Notes: generated by a model from the letters alone, not told the origin. DNA of 42,239 nt from an uncultured beta proteobacterium (GCA_903859155.1 CAIOLO010000034.1:1-42239), one strand, 5' to 3'. Counted from the stretch's first letter, positions 1 through 10,002 are shown. Translations and numbers: made by a program.

Positions 1-1
1 A

Positions 2-52
2 ATTGTGCGTTACGCCAGGATCGTAAAGGAAGCCAATATCAAAGCGGAGTAG
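2..52 (+). CDS. C-terminal end of a Bug-family (TTT) binding protein, partial
   Basis: Only the last 16 codons and a TAG stop are inside the window. They read IVRYARIVKEANIKAE, which matches the C-terminal ending of this family: the four complete Bug proteins in the window end RWTKVAKASGIKFE, RWAKVIKEAGIKPD, KWSKIIKSAGIKLEN and, more loosely, IGKVVNALGLKPE. The family consists of periplasmic solute receptors for tripartite tricarboxylate transporters. The call rests on a short match, so identity is probable and specificity unknown. The gene is convergent with the thiamine-diphosphate enzyme that follows. Confidence 0.6.
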   Translation: MVRYARIVKEANIKAE

Positions 53-82
53 CGGTCGCAGCAACGCGCTGCCATTTATCGG

Positions 83-127
83 CGCGGTGATTCGTCCCGC
101 GGTGATTCGTCCCGCGGTAATTCGTCC
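83..127. repeat. Three tandem copies of a 15-bp repeat
   Basis: The unit CGCGGTGATTCGTCC occurs at 83-97 and 98-112, and with one change (GTAATT for GTGATT) at 113-127. The array fills the end of the convergent intergenic space and abuts the stop codon (complement of 128-130) of the thiamine-diphosphate enzyme. Function unknown; it could be a simple slippage product. Confidence 0.85.
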
Positions 128-1906
128 TCATGAGCGCTTGAGCAAGGGCCCGCCCGTCGGCGTGACGATGATATCCAGCAGATAGGGACGGCCCTCCTCG
201 ACCGCGCGAATGGCGGTCTCGAGCGCCTGTGGCAAATCGCGCGCCCGAGTCACCGGTCCGAGGGCATCGACGCCCTGGGCATTCGCCAGTTTCACCATAT
301 CGAGTGACGGGTTGTCGATGCGCATGCCGATCCATTTGTTCTCGACGGGCCGTTTTCGCGTCCTGGCGACAGCCTCCTGGTGAACCTCGTCATTGAAGTT
401 GGAGTGATTGTTGGTGACGATGATGAGTGCCGGGATGTTGTAATGCGAGGCGGTCCACAGGGCCGTTGCGCCCTGCAGGAAATCGCTGTCGCCGATGAGT
501 GTCATCGGGATGCGGCCGCTGTCGCGCAACGCCAGGCCGGCACCTACCGCCATGCCGGGCCCGGCGCCCAGGCCTCCGCCGCCATCCCAGCCGAGAAAAT
601 CGAGCGGTTCGTGAAACGGGTAGTACTCGCTCGCCCAACCCAGGCCGACGCGTACGATGGTGAAGCGGCGCCCGGCGCGCGCCTGGGCAAGGCAGTAAGT
701 CAGTTCCTTATAGGAGATTGCATTATCGCCAAGCTCCGGGGGGGGCGGCGCGACCTGGGAGGCCGGCGCGATTCCATCCCATTTGCCTTGTGCGCTTGCC
801 TCTTTGAGAGACGGCAGCAGTGCTTGAATGACAATATCGGGCTCGGCCAGCACTTTGAGATCGACGGTGGGGAGGGCCTGATGATCCATGCTCCAGCCGT
901 TATGGACATAACTGTCGGTCGAGCAATGGATGATGTAGGCGCTGGCGGCGCCGCCGCCAGCGGCGGTCAGATGCAGCGCACCGGCAAGATCGACGCAGTC
1001 GAGCGCGAGAATCACGTCGGCCTGGCGCATCAGGGCCTGGGACTCCGGCGGCAGATTCGGCCGCGGTGCCGGGCCATGCAGCGGATGATCTGTCGGGAAC
1101 GAGGCGCCGGCGCGAAGATCGGTGACGACGCGCGCGCCCAGCATTTCGGCAAGCTTCACGCGGCGATCCCAATCGTCCTTGCGTCGCGAGACCTTGCCAA
1201 TGAACAACAGCGGGCGCTTGGCGCTGCTCAGGCGCTCGGCCATTTGCTTCACGGCAAGCGGCGATGGATAGGGTGGGGGGCCGGGCTGAAAGCGGGCGAT
1301 GTCGGGCATGTCTATCGCAGCGGGTTCAATGGCCTCTTCCTGAAGGCCTGCGTCCAGGCAAACATAAGTGGGGCCTTTGGGCGCGGTCCGGGCGATTTGC
1401 TGCGCACGCAGCAGTGCCTCGACAGCCGCCGCCGCCGAGCCCGGCGTGTTGTCCCACTTGGTGAAATTACGCAGCAGCGCGCCCTGGTCGGCGGTGGTAT
1501 GGATCCAATCGACCCAGGGGCGGCGCTGGTCGGCATCGATCGGGCCGCCGGCACCGATGACAACCATCGGTACCCGGGCACACCAGGCGTTGAAGATCTG
1601 CATCAGGCCAGCCATCAGGCCGACATTGCTGTGCAACAGGCAGCCCATGGGTTCATCGGTGATCTTGGCGTAACCGTGGGCGATGGCGACGGCATGACCC
1701 TCGTTGAGGCACAGCAGCATCTGCGGGTCGCGGTTACCCAGGTAATTGACCAGACTGTCGTGCAGGCCGCGGTAGCTAGCACCGGGATTCATGGCCAGGT
1801 ATTTAAGGTCAAGCCGACGTATCATCTCGGCCATGATGTCGCTTGACCATTCGATGGCGGGCTTGTCGACATTGATGGGCAGTTCGATGTCCTTGCTGCT
1901 TGTCAT
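128..1906 (-). CDS. Thiamine-diphosphate-dependent enzyme, acetolactate synthase/benzoylformate decarboxylase superfamily
   Basis: This 592-residue protein has the usual length and three-domain order of the family: N-terminal PYR domain, central domain, C-terminal ThDP-binding domain. The activating glutamate is in CLNEGHAVAIAHGYAK (Glu69). The Mg/ThDP motif runs from GDSDF (about residue 472) to the NN pair near 499-500. The fold implies carboligation or decarboxylation of a 2-oxo acid, but the substrate cannot be read from sequence; no regulatory small subunit (IlvN) is nearby, so biosynthetic acetolactate synthase is unlikely. The start is the ATG whose upstream sequence is GC-rich with no strong Shine-Dalgarno. 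It is divergent from the molybdenum hydroxylase across only about 80 bp, so a shared control region is likely. Confidence 0.88.
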   Translation of the reverse strand: MTSSKDIELPINVDKPAIEWSSDIMAEMIRRLDLKYLAMNPGASYRGLHDSLVNYLGNRDPQMLLCLNEGHAVAIAHGYAKITDEPMGCLLHSNVGLMAGLMQIFNAWCARVPMVVIGAGGPIDADQRRPWVDWIHTTADQGALLRNFTKWDNTPGSAAAAVEALLRAQQIARTAPKGPTYVCLDAGLQEEAIEPAAIDMPDIARFQPGPPPYPSPLAVKQMAERLSSAKRPLLFIGKVSRRKDDWDRRVKLAEMLGARVVTDLRAGASFPTDHPLHGPAPRPNLPPESQALMRQADVILALDCVDLAGALHLTAAGGGAASAYIIHCSTDSYVHNGWSMDHQALPTVDLKVLAEPDIVIQALLPSLKEASAQGKWDGIAPASQVAPPPPELGDNAISYKELTYCLAQARAGRRFTIVRVGLGWASEYYPFHEPLDFLGWDGGGGLGAGPGMAVGAGLALRDSGRIPMTLIGDSDFLQGATALWTASHYNIPALIIVTNNHSNFNDEVHQEAVARTRKRPVENKWIGMRIDNPSLDMVKLANAQGVDALGPVTRARDLPQALETAIRAVEEGRPYLLDIIVTPTGGPLLKRS

Positions 1907-1988
1907 GGGGGCGGGCTCTTCCAGGGTGTGTGTTCAGTCAGGGTGCTGCGCGCGATTATCGCATGGGCTAAATGAGGGTTGATTTGTG

Positions 1989-4331
1989 ATGCATCAATCG
2001 GGTTTCCATCCCGGCAAGGGCCGTAGCGAAGACCGGCGCCTGCTGACCGGTCGCGGTAGCTTTGTAGAAAATCTGCGGTCATCGGATGCCGCCAGCGCCT
2101 ATGTCGTGCGATCGCCGCATGCCCACGCGCGAATTGTGGCAATCGATACGATGGCTGCCGCGGCGATGCCGGGCGTGCTGGCTATCCTCACCGGTGCCGA
2201 TGTGCTGGCCGACGGGCTCGGCGCCATTCCCTGCGTCAGTCTGCCGCGCAGCGCCGAGGGCAAACCCCAGCCGGTCATTGAACCGCCTTATCTGGCCTTG
2301 GCGATAGACAGCGTGCGCTTTGTCGGCGATGCGGTGGCCTTTGTTGTCGCTGCAACATCGGCCCAGGCCCGGGACGCGGCCGAACGCGTCGCCGTCGAAT
2401 ACGAACCCTTGCCGGCGGTGGTGGATACCGAGGGCGCGGCGCAAAGCGGTGCGCCGCAGCTCTGGACCATGGCGCCGGGCAATCGCTCCTTTGTTTATGA
2501 GTTGGGGGATGAAGCCGCGGTCGAGCAGGCGCTGGCCACGGCAGATCATGTCGCCCGCCTCAGGACCGTCATCAGCCGGGTGACCGCCAGCCCGATCGAG
2601 ACCCGCAACGCCATCGGCATTTACGAACGCGCCACCGGGCGCTACATCTTGACCAGCGGCAACCAGACGCCGCATCAACTGCGCGGCGTGCTGGCAAAGT
2701 CGATTTTCAAAGTGCCCGAGACCATGATTCGCATCGTGTCGCCGGATGTCGGCGGCGGCTTCGGCCTCAAGGGCGGATTGTTCCGCGAGCAGATATTGGT
2801 CCTGTGGGCCGCGCGTCGACTCGGGCGGGCGGTCGCCTGGATCGGCGAGCGTGGCGAATCCCTGCTCGCTGACGAGCATGCTCGCGACAACGTCACCGAG
2901 GCGGAGCTGGCGCTCGACAAGAACGGTCGTTTCCTTGGTTTGCGGGTGCGCACCATCGCCAATCTGGGTGCCTACGTGGCGCTGCGCGGCGCGCATCCGC
3001 CGACCAACAACCTCGGCTCGCTCTCCGGTGTTTATTCCACTCCGGCGATTCACGCCAGGGTCGATGGTGTCTTTTCAAATACCTCGCCAACCTCGTCCTA
3101 CCGAGGTGCCGGTCGTCCCGAGGCCACCTATGTGCTCGAGCGGGTAATCGACGTGGCGGCTGACGAACTCGGTATCGATCGTCTGGAGATCCGGCGTCGA
3201 AATGCCATTCCGTCTTCGGCGATGCCATTCAAAACCGGGCTGCTGTTCACCTACGACAGCGGCGCCTTCGATGTCAACATGACGCTGGCCGCCGACGCAA
3301 TCGACTGGGCCGGTTTTGCTGCACGGCGCGAACAGTCCTTGACTGGCGGCAAACTGCGCGGCCTCGGCATCGCCAATTGCATAGAACAGGCGGGCGGCCC
3401 GTTCGGCTCTCCGTGGGAAGAGCGAGCTGACCTGCGTTTCGATCCGGGCGGGGGCATTGTCCTGATGGTCGGCACCATGTCCAACGGGCAGGGTCATGAA
3501 ACCGTTTTCGCCGATCTGGCGGCCTCGCGCCTGGGCCTTGCGCGCGAGGCCATTCGCGTCGTCCAGGGCGATACCGATATCGTGCCTTTCGGACGCGGCA
3601 GTTTCGGATCGCGTTCACTGATGTCGGCCGGGGCCGCTGTGACCCAGGCCTGCGATAAGGTAATCGCCACTGGCTGTCGCATCGCGGCCGGCCTTTTCGA
3701 GGCGGCGGCATCCGATGTCACCTTCGCCGACGGTCGCTTTACGGTGTCGGGCACCGATCGTTCTCTGGCCTTCAGCGAGATCGTTCGCGCTTCGTTCAGC
3801 GTGCATAAGCTGCCTCCGGACCTGGCCGGCGGCCTGGATAGCACCGCGACTTTCGCACCCAGGGAGCCGAGCTATCCCAATGGCTGCCACATCTGCGAGG
3901 TCGAGATCGACCCTGAGACCGGCGCGTCGGAAATCCTGCGCTATGTGGTGGCCGACGACGCGGGCCGGGTCATCAATCACGCCATAGTCGAAGGCCAGGT
4001 TTGCGGCGGTGTTGCTCAAGGCCTTGGCCAGGCCTTGTTCGAAGCGGTGATCTATGAAAGCGGCGGCGGCCAGATGGTGACGGGTTCATTCATGGATTAC
4101 GCCATGCCCCGCGCCGACGACATGTCCGCGGTGCAGATTCTGTCCAACGAAGTTCCCTGCACCACCAATCCCCTGGGAGTGAAGGGGGCCGGCGAGGCGG
4201 GGGTGATCGGCGCCATTCCGGCGGTGATCAGTGCCGTGGTCGATGCGCTGCGCCCGCTGGGCATCCGTCACATCGATATGCCGGCAACGCCTGAACGGAT
4301 CTGGCGCGCTATTCAAAGCGCCGGCCGCTGA
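1989..4331 (+). CDS. Xanthine dehydrogenase family molybdopterin-binding (large) subunit
   Basis: A 780-residue protein of the molybdenum hydroxylase large-subunit family (CoxL/XdhB type), which hydroxylates N-heterocycles, aldehydes or similar substrates using Mo-pterin cytosine dinucleotide. Visible motifs are VGGGFGLK (about 254-261), SYRGAGRPEA (from 370) and GVKGAGEAG with the catalytic glutamate at about 736. The CoxL loop of true CO dehydrogenase (AYRCSFR, with the copper-binding cysteine) is replaced by SYRGAGR, so this is a form-II-like enzyme. A GTG lies one codon upstream, but ATG 1989 follows a GAGGG element at suitable distance. The FAD medium subunit and 2Fe-2S small subunit normally encoded beside it are absent here. 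It is divergent from the ThDP enzyme and convergent with the ABC operon. Confidence 0.9.
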   Translation: MHQSGFHPGKGRSEDRRLLTGRGSFVENLRSSDAASAYVVRSPHAHARIVAIDTMAAAAMPGVLAILTGADVLADGLGAIPCVSLPRSAEGKPQPVIEPPYLALAIDSVRFVGDAVAFVVAATSAQARDAAERVAVEYEPLPAVVDTEGAAQSGAPQLWTMAPGNRSFVYELGDEAAVEQALATADHVARLRTVISRVTASPIETRNAIGIYERATGRYILTSGNQTPHQLRGVLAKSIFKVPETMIRIVSPDVGGGFGLKGGLFREQILVLWAARRLGRAVAWIGERGESLLADEHARDNVTEAELALDKNGRFLGLRVRTIANLGAYVALRGAHPPTNNLGSLSGVYSTPAIHARVDGVFSNTSPTSSYRGAGRPEATYVLERVIDVAADELGIDRLEIRRRNAIPSSAMPFKTGLLFTYDSGAFDVNMTLAADAIDWAGFAARREQSLTGGKLRGLGIANCIEQAGGPFGSPWEERADLRFDPGGGIVLMVGTMSNGQGHETVFADLAASRLGLAREAIRVVQGDTDIVPFGRGSFGSRSLMSAGAAVTQACDKVIATGCRIAAGLFEAAASDVTFADGRFTVSGTDRSLAFSEIVRASFSVHKLPPDLAGGLDSTATFAPREPSYPNGCHICEVEIDPETGASEILRYVVADDAGRVINHAIVEGQVCGGVAQGLGQALFEAVIYESGGGQMVTGSFMDYAMPRADDMSAVQILSNEVPCTTNPLGVKGAGEAGVIGAIPAVISAVVDALRPLGIRHIDMPATPERIWRAIQSAGR

Positions 4332-4359
4332 GGCTGCAAAACCGGCGGCCGATTCGGCG

Positions 4360-5364
4360 TCAGGGCGCGCTGATTCCGCCGTCGGCGGTGCGCTCGACAA
4401 AGTGGCAGGCGACCCAATGATCCCCGGTGATGTTCCGTAGCGGTGGTTCGCGTTCGGCGCACTCGGCGGCGGCGAAGGGGCAGCGGGTCCGGAAGTGACA
4501 CCCGGATGGTGGATCGATCGAGGACGGTATTTCGCCTTCGATCAATGGATGTTCGCGCAGACCCGGCTGCTCCGGATCGGGGACCGGCACGGCGTTGATC
4601 AGCGCGCGCGTGTAAGGGTGCAGCGGCTGCGACCACAAGCGGGCGCGCGGAGATAGTTCGACGATCTTGCCCAGATACATCACCGCCACCCGATGCGCGA
4701 TGTGTTGCACCACGGATAGATCGTGCGAGATGAACAGATAGGACAAACCGTGCTCGCGCTGAAGGTCTACGAGCAGGTTGATCACCTGGGCCTGCACCGA
4801 AACGTCCAGCGCCGAAACCGGTTCGTCGCAGATGATGAGCTCGGGGTTGAGCGCCAGCGCGCGCGCGATGCCGATACGCTGCCGCTGGCCGCCGGAGAAC
4901 TCGTGCGGGTGCCGGTTCATTGACTCCGGGTGCAGCCCGACCCGCTGCGCCAGGGCAAGCACCTTTTCGCGGCGTTCGGCCCTGCTGCCCATGTTATGGA
5001 CAATCAGCGGCTCTTCGATGATGCGGCCAACCGCCAGCCGGGGGTTGAGCGATGCATAGGGATCCTGGAAAATCATCTGCATGCGCGCGCGATGGCGGCG
5101 CAGTTCCTGCCGGCTGGCGCCGACGATATCCACGCCGTTGAGCTTGACGCTGCCGCGTGTTGGTTTCACCAGACCGACGATGGTCTTGCCCAGCGTCGAT
5201 TTGCCGCAGCCCGATTCGCCGACCAGGCCGAGGGTCTCTCCGCGCTGCAGTTCCAGGCTGATGCCATCGACCGCGCGCAATGTGCCATGCCGGACCGGGA
5301 AAAGCACCTGAATGTCTTCGATGGCAAGCAGCGGCGCGGGCACCGGGGCGTCCTGCGTGCTCAT
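4360..5364 (-). CDS. Oligopeptide/dipeptide ABC transporter ATP-binding protein (DppF/OppF type)
   Basis: 334 residues, the second ATPase of a peptide-type importer. It shows Walker [10 protein letters not shown], signature [15 protein letters not shown], Walker [12 protein letters not shown] and the switch histidine in FISHDLSVV. The C-terminal extension with a cysteine-rich stretch ([14 protein letters not shown]) is the oligo_HPY domain typical of Dpp/Opp ATPases, where it binds an Fe-S cluster in some members. The start was placed at MSTQD because its ATG overlaps the upstream gene stop as ATGA; the longer frame would overlap by 37 nt. It is the last gene of the five-gene transporter operon. 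Substrate class (peptide, nickel, glutathione, opine) cannot be settled. Confidence 0.92.
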   Translation of the reverse strand: MSTQDAPVPAPLLAIEDIQVLFPVRHGTLRAVDGISLELQRGETLGLVGESGCGKSTLGKTIVGLVKPTRGSVKLNGVDIVGASRQELRRHRARMQMIFQDPYASLNPRLAVGRIIEEPLIVHNMGSRAERREKVLALAQRVGLHPESMNRHPHEFSGGQRQRIGIARALALNPELIICDEPVSALDVSVQAQVINLLVDLQREHGLSYLFISHDLSVVQHIAHRVAVMYLGKIVELSPRARLWSQPLHPYTRALINAVPVPDPEQPGLREHPLIEGEIPSSIDPPSGCHFRTRCPFAAAECAEREPPLRNITGDHWVACHFVERTADGGISAP

Positions 5365-6359
5365 GCTGACGCTGCCGTGTTCTGCGTCAGAAAACATGCG
5401 CTCTGGCGGCCGTCGCGCGTCGGCAGCAGCGCCGGACGCTCCTCACGGCAGCGCGCAAATGCTTTCGGACAGCGTGGTGCAAAGGCGCAGCCGGGGGGCA
5501 ACTGGTCCGGTTGCGGCACAATGCCCGCGATGTCAATCAGGCGATGCCGTGCGCCTGCTTCGGCATCCTGATACATGCGCGGCGTCGCGCCGAGCAGCCC
5601 CTCGGTATAGGGGTGCAAGGGGTCCTGGAACAAATCGCGAACCGGGGCTTCCTCGACGATGCGGCCGGCGTACATCACCAGTACGCGCTGCGCAATCTGG
5701 GCAACAACCCCGAGGTTGTGGGTGATGAGAAGAATGCCCATGCCGAATTCGGATTGAAGACGCGCGAGCAGCGCCAGGATCTGCGCCTGCACCGTCACAT
5801 CGAGCGCAGTGGTGGGTTCGTCGGCAATCAGGATCTTCGGCCGGCCGGCCAGTGCCATGGCGATCATGACGCGCTGGCGCATCCCGCCGGACAATCGATG
5901 GGGGTAGTCGTCGATACGATGCCCGGCGTCGGGGATGCGCACACGATCGAGCAGGGCAACGGCTTCCGCCCGGGCCTCATCCGCGCTCAGTTCGCGATGC
6001 TCGCGGATCGCCTCGACGATTTGCCCGCCGATGGTCATCACCGGATTGAGCGAGGTCATCGGTTCCTGAAAGATCATTGAAATGTCGCGCCCGCGCACAC
6101 GGCGCATGGCTTGTTCGCCAAGCTGCAACAGATCTTTGCCCGAGAGAAGGACTTTGCCCGCGGCGATGCGGGCGGGCGGCTCGGGGAGCACGCGCAGCAA
6201 CGACATCGCGGTGACGGATTTTCCGCTGCCCGATTCGCCGACAATCGCCAGCGTGGCGCCTGGTTTCATCGCAAAGCTGACGTTCTCAACCACGGTGACA
6301 TAGCCCTTGGGGCCGGAGAACTGGGTGGTGAGGCCGCGAACCTCGAGAATGGAGGACAT
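5361..6359 (-). CDS. Oligopeptide/dipeptide ABC transporter ATP-binding protein (DppD/OppD type)
   Basis: 332-residue ATPase paired with the DppF-type gene. Walker A GESGSGKS, signature [15 protein letters not shown], Walker [13 protein letters not shown] and LITHNLGVV are present, followed by the oligo_HPY tail with cysteines ([17 protein letters not shown]). It energises the permease pair from the cytoplasmic face. The stop overlaps the DppF-type start by 4 nt (ATGA), implying translational coupling, and it starts 8 nt after the upstream permease gene. Confidence 0.93.
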   Translation of the reverse strand: MSSILEVRGLTTQFSGPKGYVTVVENVSFAMKPGATLAIVGESGSGKSVTAMSLLRVLPEPPARIAAGKVLLSGKDLLQLGEQAMRRVRGRDISMIFQEPMTSLNPVMTIGGQIVEAIREHRELSADEARAEAVALLDRVRIPDAGHRIDDYPHRLSGGMRQRVMIAMALAGRPKILIADEPTTALDVTVQAQILALLARLQSEFGMGILLITHNLGVVAQIAQRVLVMYAGRIVEEAPVRDLFQDPLHPYTEGLLGATPRMYQDAEAGARHRLIDIAGIVPQPDQLPPGCAFAPRCPKAFARCREERPALLPTRDGRQSACFLTQNTAASA

Positions 6360-6367
6360 CGCGCGAT

Positions 6368-7210
6368 CTACCGGTTCTTGAGACGGGGATTGAGCGCGTC
6401 GTTCAAGCCTTCTCCCACCAGGTTGAGGGCGAGCACCGTGATGATGATGGCGATGCCCGGCAGCGCGCTCATGTACCAGGCGGTGCGCATGGCTTCGCGG
6501 CCGATGCCGATCATGGTTCCCCAGCTCATCAGGTTGGGGTCGCCAAGTCCGAGGAAGGAAAGGCCCGATTCGGTGAGGATCGCCGAGGCAACCAGGATCG
6601 ATGACATGACGATGATCGGCGCCAGGCAGTTGGGCAGAATCTGCTGAAAGATGATGCGAGTCTCGCTCATGCCGATGACGACGCAGGACTGCACGAATTC
6701 TCGCTCCCGCAGCGACAGGAACTCGGCCCTGACCAGCCGTGCGACGGCTGGCCAGCTGACCGCGCTGATGACCAGAATGATGCTCAGCATCGACGGCTTG
6801 AAGATGGCCACCAGAACCACCGCCAGCAGGAAGGTCGGTATCGTCTGGAACAGCTCGGTGATGCGCATCAGGATGTCATCGGGCCAGCCGCGGAAATAGC
6901 CGGCCACCGCGCCGACGGTCACGCCCACGCCGAGGGCGGTTGCGGTTGCGGCAAGACCGATGAGCAGGGAGACGCGCGAGCCGTGGACAATGCCGCTGAG
7001 GATATCGCGGCCAAGAACGTCGGATCCCAGTGGAAACTCCGGATCTTCGCCGGGCCAGAGAAAGGGGCGTACCACAATGTCCCAGGGGTCTGCCGACACC
7101 AGCCACGGGCCGATTATTGCAACCAGCATCACAAAGAGCAGAAGCACCAGGCCGATCATTGCCGAGGTCTTGCGCCGGTAGCGCAGCCAGAAGTCCCGCC
7201 AAGCCGACAT
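6368..7210 (-). CDS. Peptide-type ABC transporter permease (DppC type)
   Basis: 280 residues, within the normal DppC/OppC length. An N-terminal membrane helix (GLVLLLFVMLVAIIGPWL) precedes a periplasmic stretch with FPLGSDVLGRDILSGIVHG, the hallmark of this subunit. The BPD_transp_1 region contains the EAA-like cytoplasmic loop (SCVVIGMSETRIIFQQILPN). It follows the DppB-type gene directly: its stop-to-start neighbour arrangement leaves no spacer (start at 7210, next stop codon at 7211). Confidence 0.93.
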   Translation of the reverse strand: MSAWRDFWLRYRRKTSAMIGLVLLLFVMLVAIIGPWLVSADPWDIVVRPFLWPGEDPEFPLGSDVLGRDILSGIVHGSRVSLLIGLAATATALGVGVTVGAVAGYFRGWPDDILMRITELFQTIPTFLLAVVLVAIFKPSMLSIILVISAVSWPAVARLVRAEFLSLREREFVQSCVVIGMSETRIIFQQILPNCLAPIIVMSSILVASAILTESGLSFLGLGDPNLMSWGTMIGIGREAMRTAWYMSALPGIAIIITVLALNLVGEGLNDALNPRLKNR

Positions 7211-8215
7211 TCAGGCCACCTCGATGCGCGGATCGAGCCAGGCGTACAGCAGGTCGGTGATCAGATTGGCGATCACCACCAGTGCCGAGCCCAGCAGCAG
7301 GATGCCGATCAGCAGGTTGTGGTCGCGCTGCAGGATGGCATCGAACGCAAGGCGCCCCAGCCCGGGCCAGCCAAACACCGTCTCCACCAGCACCGCGCCG
7401 CCGAGCAGCGACCCCACCTGCAGGCCGAGCATGGTCACCATCGGCAAAATGGCGTTGGGCAGCACATGGCGGAAGGCGATGCGGCGTTGCGACAGGCCTT
7501 TGGCGCGGGCGGTGCGGATGTAATCCAGGCCATACACCTCCAGCATCGAGGCGCGCATCAGGCGCGTATAAACGGCCATGTGGAAAAGTGCCAGGCTGCA
7601 GGCGGGCAGGACCAGGTGGCGCGCCACGTCGAGCGTGGCGGCAAACCAGCCCAGATTCGAGCCGATGGTGTACATGCCGTTGCCGGGCAGCAGGTTTAGC
7701 TTCACCGTGAACAGCACAATGGCCATCAGGCCGAACCAGAAGAGCGGTGTGGCATAGCAGAGCAGGGCCAGCACCGACACCGCGTCGTCGGCGAAGGTGT
7801 TGACGCGCCGCGCCGAGAACACGCCCAGCAGCAGACCTGCGGTAAAAGACAAAAGCATGCTCGCCACCATCAGCAGCAGCGTCGCCGGCAGGCGCGTCAT
7901 GATGAGATCGAACACCGGCATGTTATTGCGGAAAGAAAAGCCCAGATTGAGCTGCACGACATTGAACAGATACTGGAATAACTGCACGTAAATGGGTTGG
8001 TCCAAGCCGTAGGAGCGCCGCAGTTTATCCAGATACTGGGCGTCGGCGCCGCCGAATTCGCCTGCAAGCACGTCTATGGCGTCGCCCGGCGCCAGGTGCA
8101 CGATGACGAAGTTGAGGACGGCGATGGCGAGCAAGGTGAGCCCGGCCTGTGCGGAGCGCCGCACCAGAAAACGGACAATCCGGTTGCGGCCTGCGCCTTG
8201 CGTCGCCCCTTGCAC
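7211..8215 (-). CDS. Peptide-type ABC transporter permease (DppB type)
   Basis: 334-residue inner-membrane permease. The N-terminal helix FLVRRSAQAGLTLLAIAVLNF and the following HLAPGDAIDVLAG match the conserved DppB/OppB opening (RRL...F.L..L.PGDP). The transmembrane domain carries the EAA loop RTARAKGLSQRRIAFRHVLPN. It is second in the operon, 21 nt after the binding protein gene, and heterodimerises with the DppC-type protein. Confidence 0.93.
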   Translation of the reverse strand: MQGATQGAGRNRIVRFLVRRSAQAGLTLLAIAVLNFVIVHLAPGDAIDVLAGEFGGADAQYLDKLRRSYGLDQPIYVQLFQYLFNVVQLNLGFSFRNNMPVFDLIMTRLPATLLLMVASMLLSFTAGLLLGVFSARRVNTFADDAVSVLALLCYATPLFWFGLMAIVLFTVKLNLLPGNGMYTIGSNLGWFAATLDVARHLVLPACSLALFHMAVYTRLMRASMLEVYGLDYIRTARAKGLSQRRIAFRHVLPNAILPMVTMLGLQVGSLLGGAVLVETVFGWPGLGRLAFDAILQRDHNLLIGILLLGSALVVIANLITDLLYAWLDPRIEVA

Positions 8216-8236
8216 GCTTCTGCCCGAGCCCGGCTT

Positions 8237-9841
8237 CTATTTCTCGATGTAGACGCTGGAGAAGCTCTCATACGGTCCCAACCCCGTCGTATTGAGATTC
8301 TTGACTTTCTTGTCGTGGATCGTGAACCACTGAATGTAGACCAGGCCCATGTTGGGCAGGTCGGTCATCACCAGCTTCTGTACGTCGGCATACATTGCCT
8401 TGCGTTTGGCCGGATTGTTCTCGACTTGGGCTGACTCGAGAAGTTTGTCCATCGCGGGGTTGTTATAGCCGGAACCGTTCGAGTAGGAGACCCCTTTCTG
8501 GATGGTTTTGCTCCAGTAGAAGCGTTGCAGTCCGATCACCGGATCGGCAATGTTCGAGGCCGAATAGATGTTGATGTCAAAGTCGTTGTCGGTCCAAACC
8601 CGACGCAGGTAGGTAGGGTTATCCGAACTGCGAATTTCCGCGGGGATGCCGATGCGGCCCAGGGATTGTTTCAATACCTCGGCGGTCTGGCGGAACATCT
8701 CGCCGCTGGGCGCCCAGTCGATCGTCACCTTGAAGCGGGTGCCGTCTGCGCCGCGCTTTAAACCGGCTTGATCGAGCAGGGATTCGGCCTTCTTCAGATC
8801 GTAGGGATACTGCGGTACCTTGTTCGTGTGGAAGTCGGCCTGCTTGTTGGTCACCGGCGAGGTGGCCTTTTCGGCAAAGCCGAACCACACGTTTTTCACC
8901 AGAAAGTCGGTGTTGATGGCATGGGCAATCGCCTGGCGCACGCGCCGGTCCTGCAGATAGGGCCGGCGCAGGTTGAATTCCATGTAGTTTACCGAGGTGT
9001 TGTATTCGTAGCCGGCCGTCGTCACCGCAAGATTGGGCAGGCTTCTGAGCCGCTGCACGTCGTTGAGCGGCACGATGTACTGCGTGCCGTATTGGACCGC
9101 GCCACTCTCCAGCGCCACGGCGCGTGCCGCGCCGTCGGGGATGATGCGGAAAATCAGCGTGTCGAGATAAGGCTTGGGCTTGTCCCAGTAATCGGGATTG
9201 CGCACCAGCGTGATGTGGCTGCCGCGCTGCCACTCCTTGAATTTGAAGGGGCCGGTGCCGATGGGCGCGAGGTTCGCGGGGTTTTTCAGTGGATCCGTGC
9301 CCTCGTAGATGTGCTTGGGCATGATCGGCGATTCCGCGCCGGCCAGGGCGCGCATCACATAGGGCGATGGTTCGGCGAGGCGGAACACGGCCGTCAGTGG
9401 ATCGGGTGTCTGCACCGCGTTCAGATGTAGAAAGGTTGCCGGGCCGCGTGAATGCACCTTCTTCAGGATTTCCATGAAGGTGTATTGCACGTCGGCCGAA
9501 GTGAAGGGCTTGCCGTCATGCCATTTCACATTGGGCCGCAGCTTGAAGGTCATGGTCCTGCCGTCGGCGCTGACGTTCCACGCGGTCGCCAGTTGCGGCA
9601 GCATCTTGAACTTGGCGTCGTAGGTCACCAGCCCTTCGAATATCTTGGGCGAGACCGTATAGACTGGCGAAGAGGTGTTGACGCCCGCGGCCAGCACCGC
9701 GGGTTCGGGATTGAGAATCATCGAGAGCGTGCCGCCGCTGGTGGGTTCCGCCGCGGAAGCATGGCCGCCAATCCAGGCACAGAGGAAAATCGCCAGGCAG
9801 AATGCCGTGGCTCGGGTGAGGCGGGGGATAGCTGGGAGCAT
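8237..9841 (-). CDS. ABC transporter substrate-binding protein, SBP_bac_5 (peptide/nickel) family
   Basis: 534 residues, typical for DppA/OppA-like receptors. An N-terminal signal peptide (hydrophobic AFCLAIFLCAWIGGHASAAEP) directs it to the periplasm. The family signature region lies at LATAWNVSADGRTMTFKLRPNVKWHDG. It is the first gene of the operon, so it probably follows the promoter in the 9842-10149 gap. The ligand could be a peptide, glutathione, opine or metal chelate; sequence alone does not decide. Confidence 0.92.
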   Translation of the reverse strand: MLPAIPRLTRATAFCLAIFLCAWIGGHASAAEPTSGGTLSMILNPEPAVLAAGVNTSSPVYTVSPKIFEGLVTYDAKFKMLPQLATAWNVSADGRTMTFKLRPNVKWHDGKPFTSADVQYTFMEILKKVHSRGPATFLHLNAVQTPDPLTAVFRLAEPSPYVMRALAGAESPIMPKHIYEGTDPLKNPANLAPIGTGPFKFKEWQRGSHITLVRNPDYWDKPKPYLDTLIFRIIPDGAARAVALESGAVQYGTQYIVPLNDVQRLRSLPNLAVTTAGYEYNTSVNYMEFNLRRPYLQDRRVRQAIAHAINTDFLVKNVWFGFAEKATSPVTNKQADFHTNKVPQYPYDLKKAESLLDQAGLKRGADGTRFKVTIDWAPSGEMFRQTAEVLKQSLGRIGIPAEIRSSDNPTYLRRVWTDNDFDINIYSASNIADPVIGLQRFYWSKTIQKGVSYSNGSGYNNPAMDKLLESAQVENNPAKRKAMYADVQKLVMTDLPNMGLVYIQWFTIHDKKVKNLNTTGLGPYESFSSVYIEK

Positions 9842-10002
9842 GTCGTTTCCTTTGGGTTCGAGACAGACCAGGCCGGAAAAAGCAGCAACGCGACCGGAAT
9901 TGTAGCTGGGTTCAGCTTGGCCGGGCTGGCGCGCGGCGCAGATTGTTCCGATTGAGGTTTTTGCATCGCATGCTCAAGGCAGGAGACGAGCGCGACTCAT
10001 AA

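Noticed and set aside
380-1846. Long plus-strand open frame of 488 codons
   Set aside because: Antisense of the ThDP enzyme; composition and low-complexity Arg/Gly/His pattern are typical of a GC-rich shadow frame.
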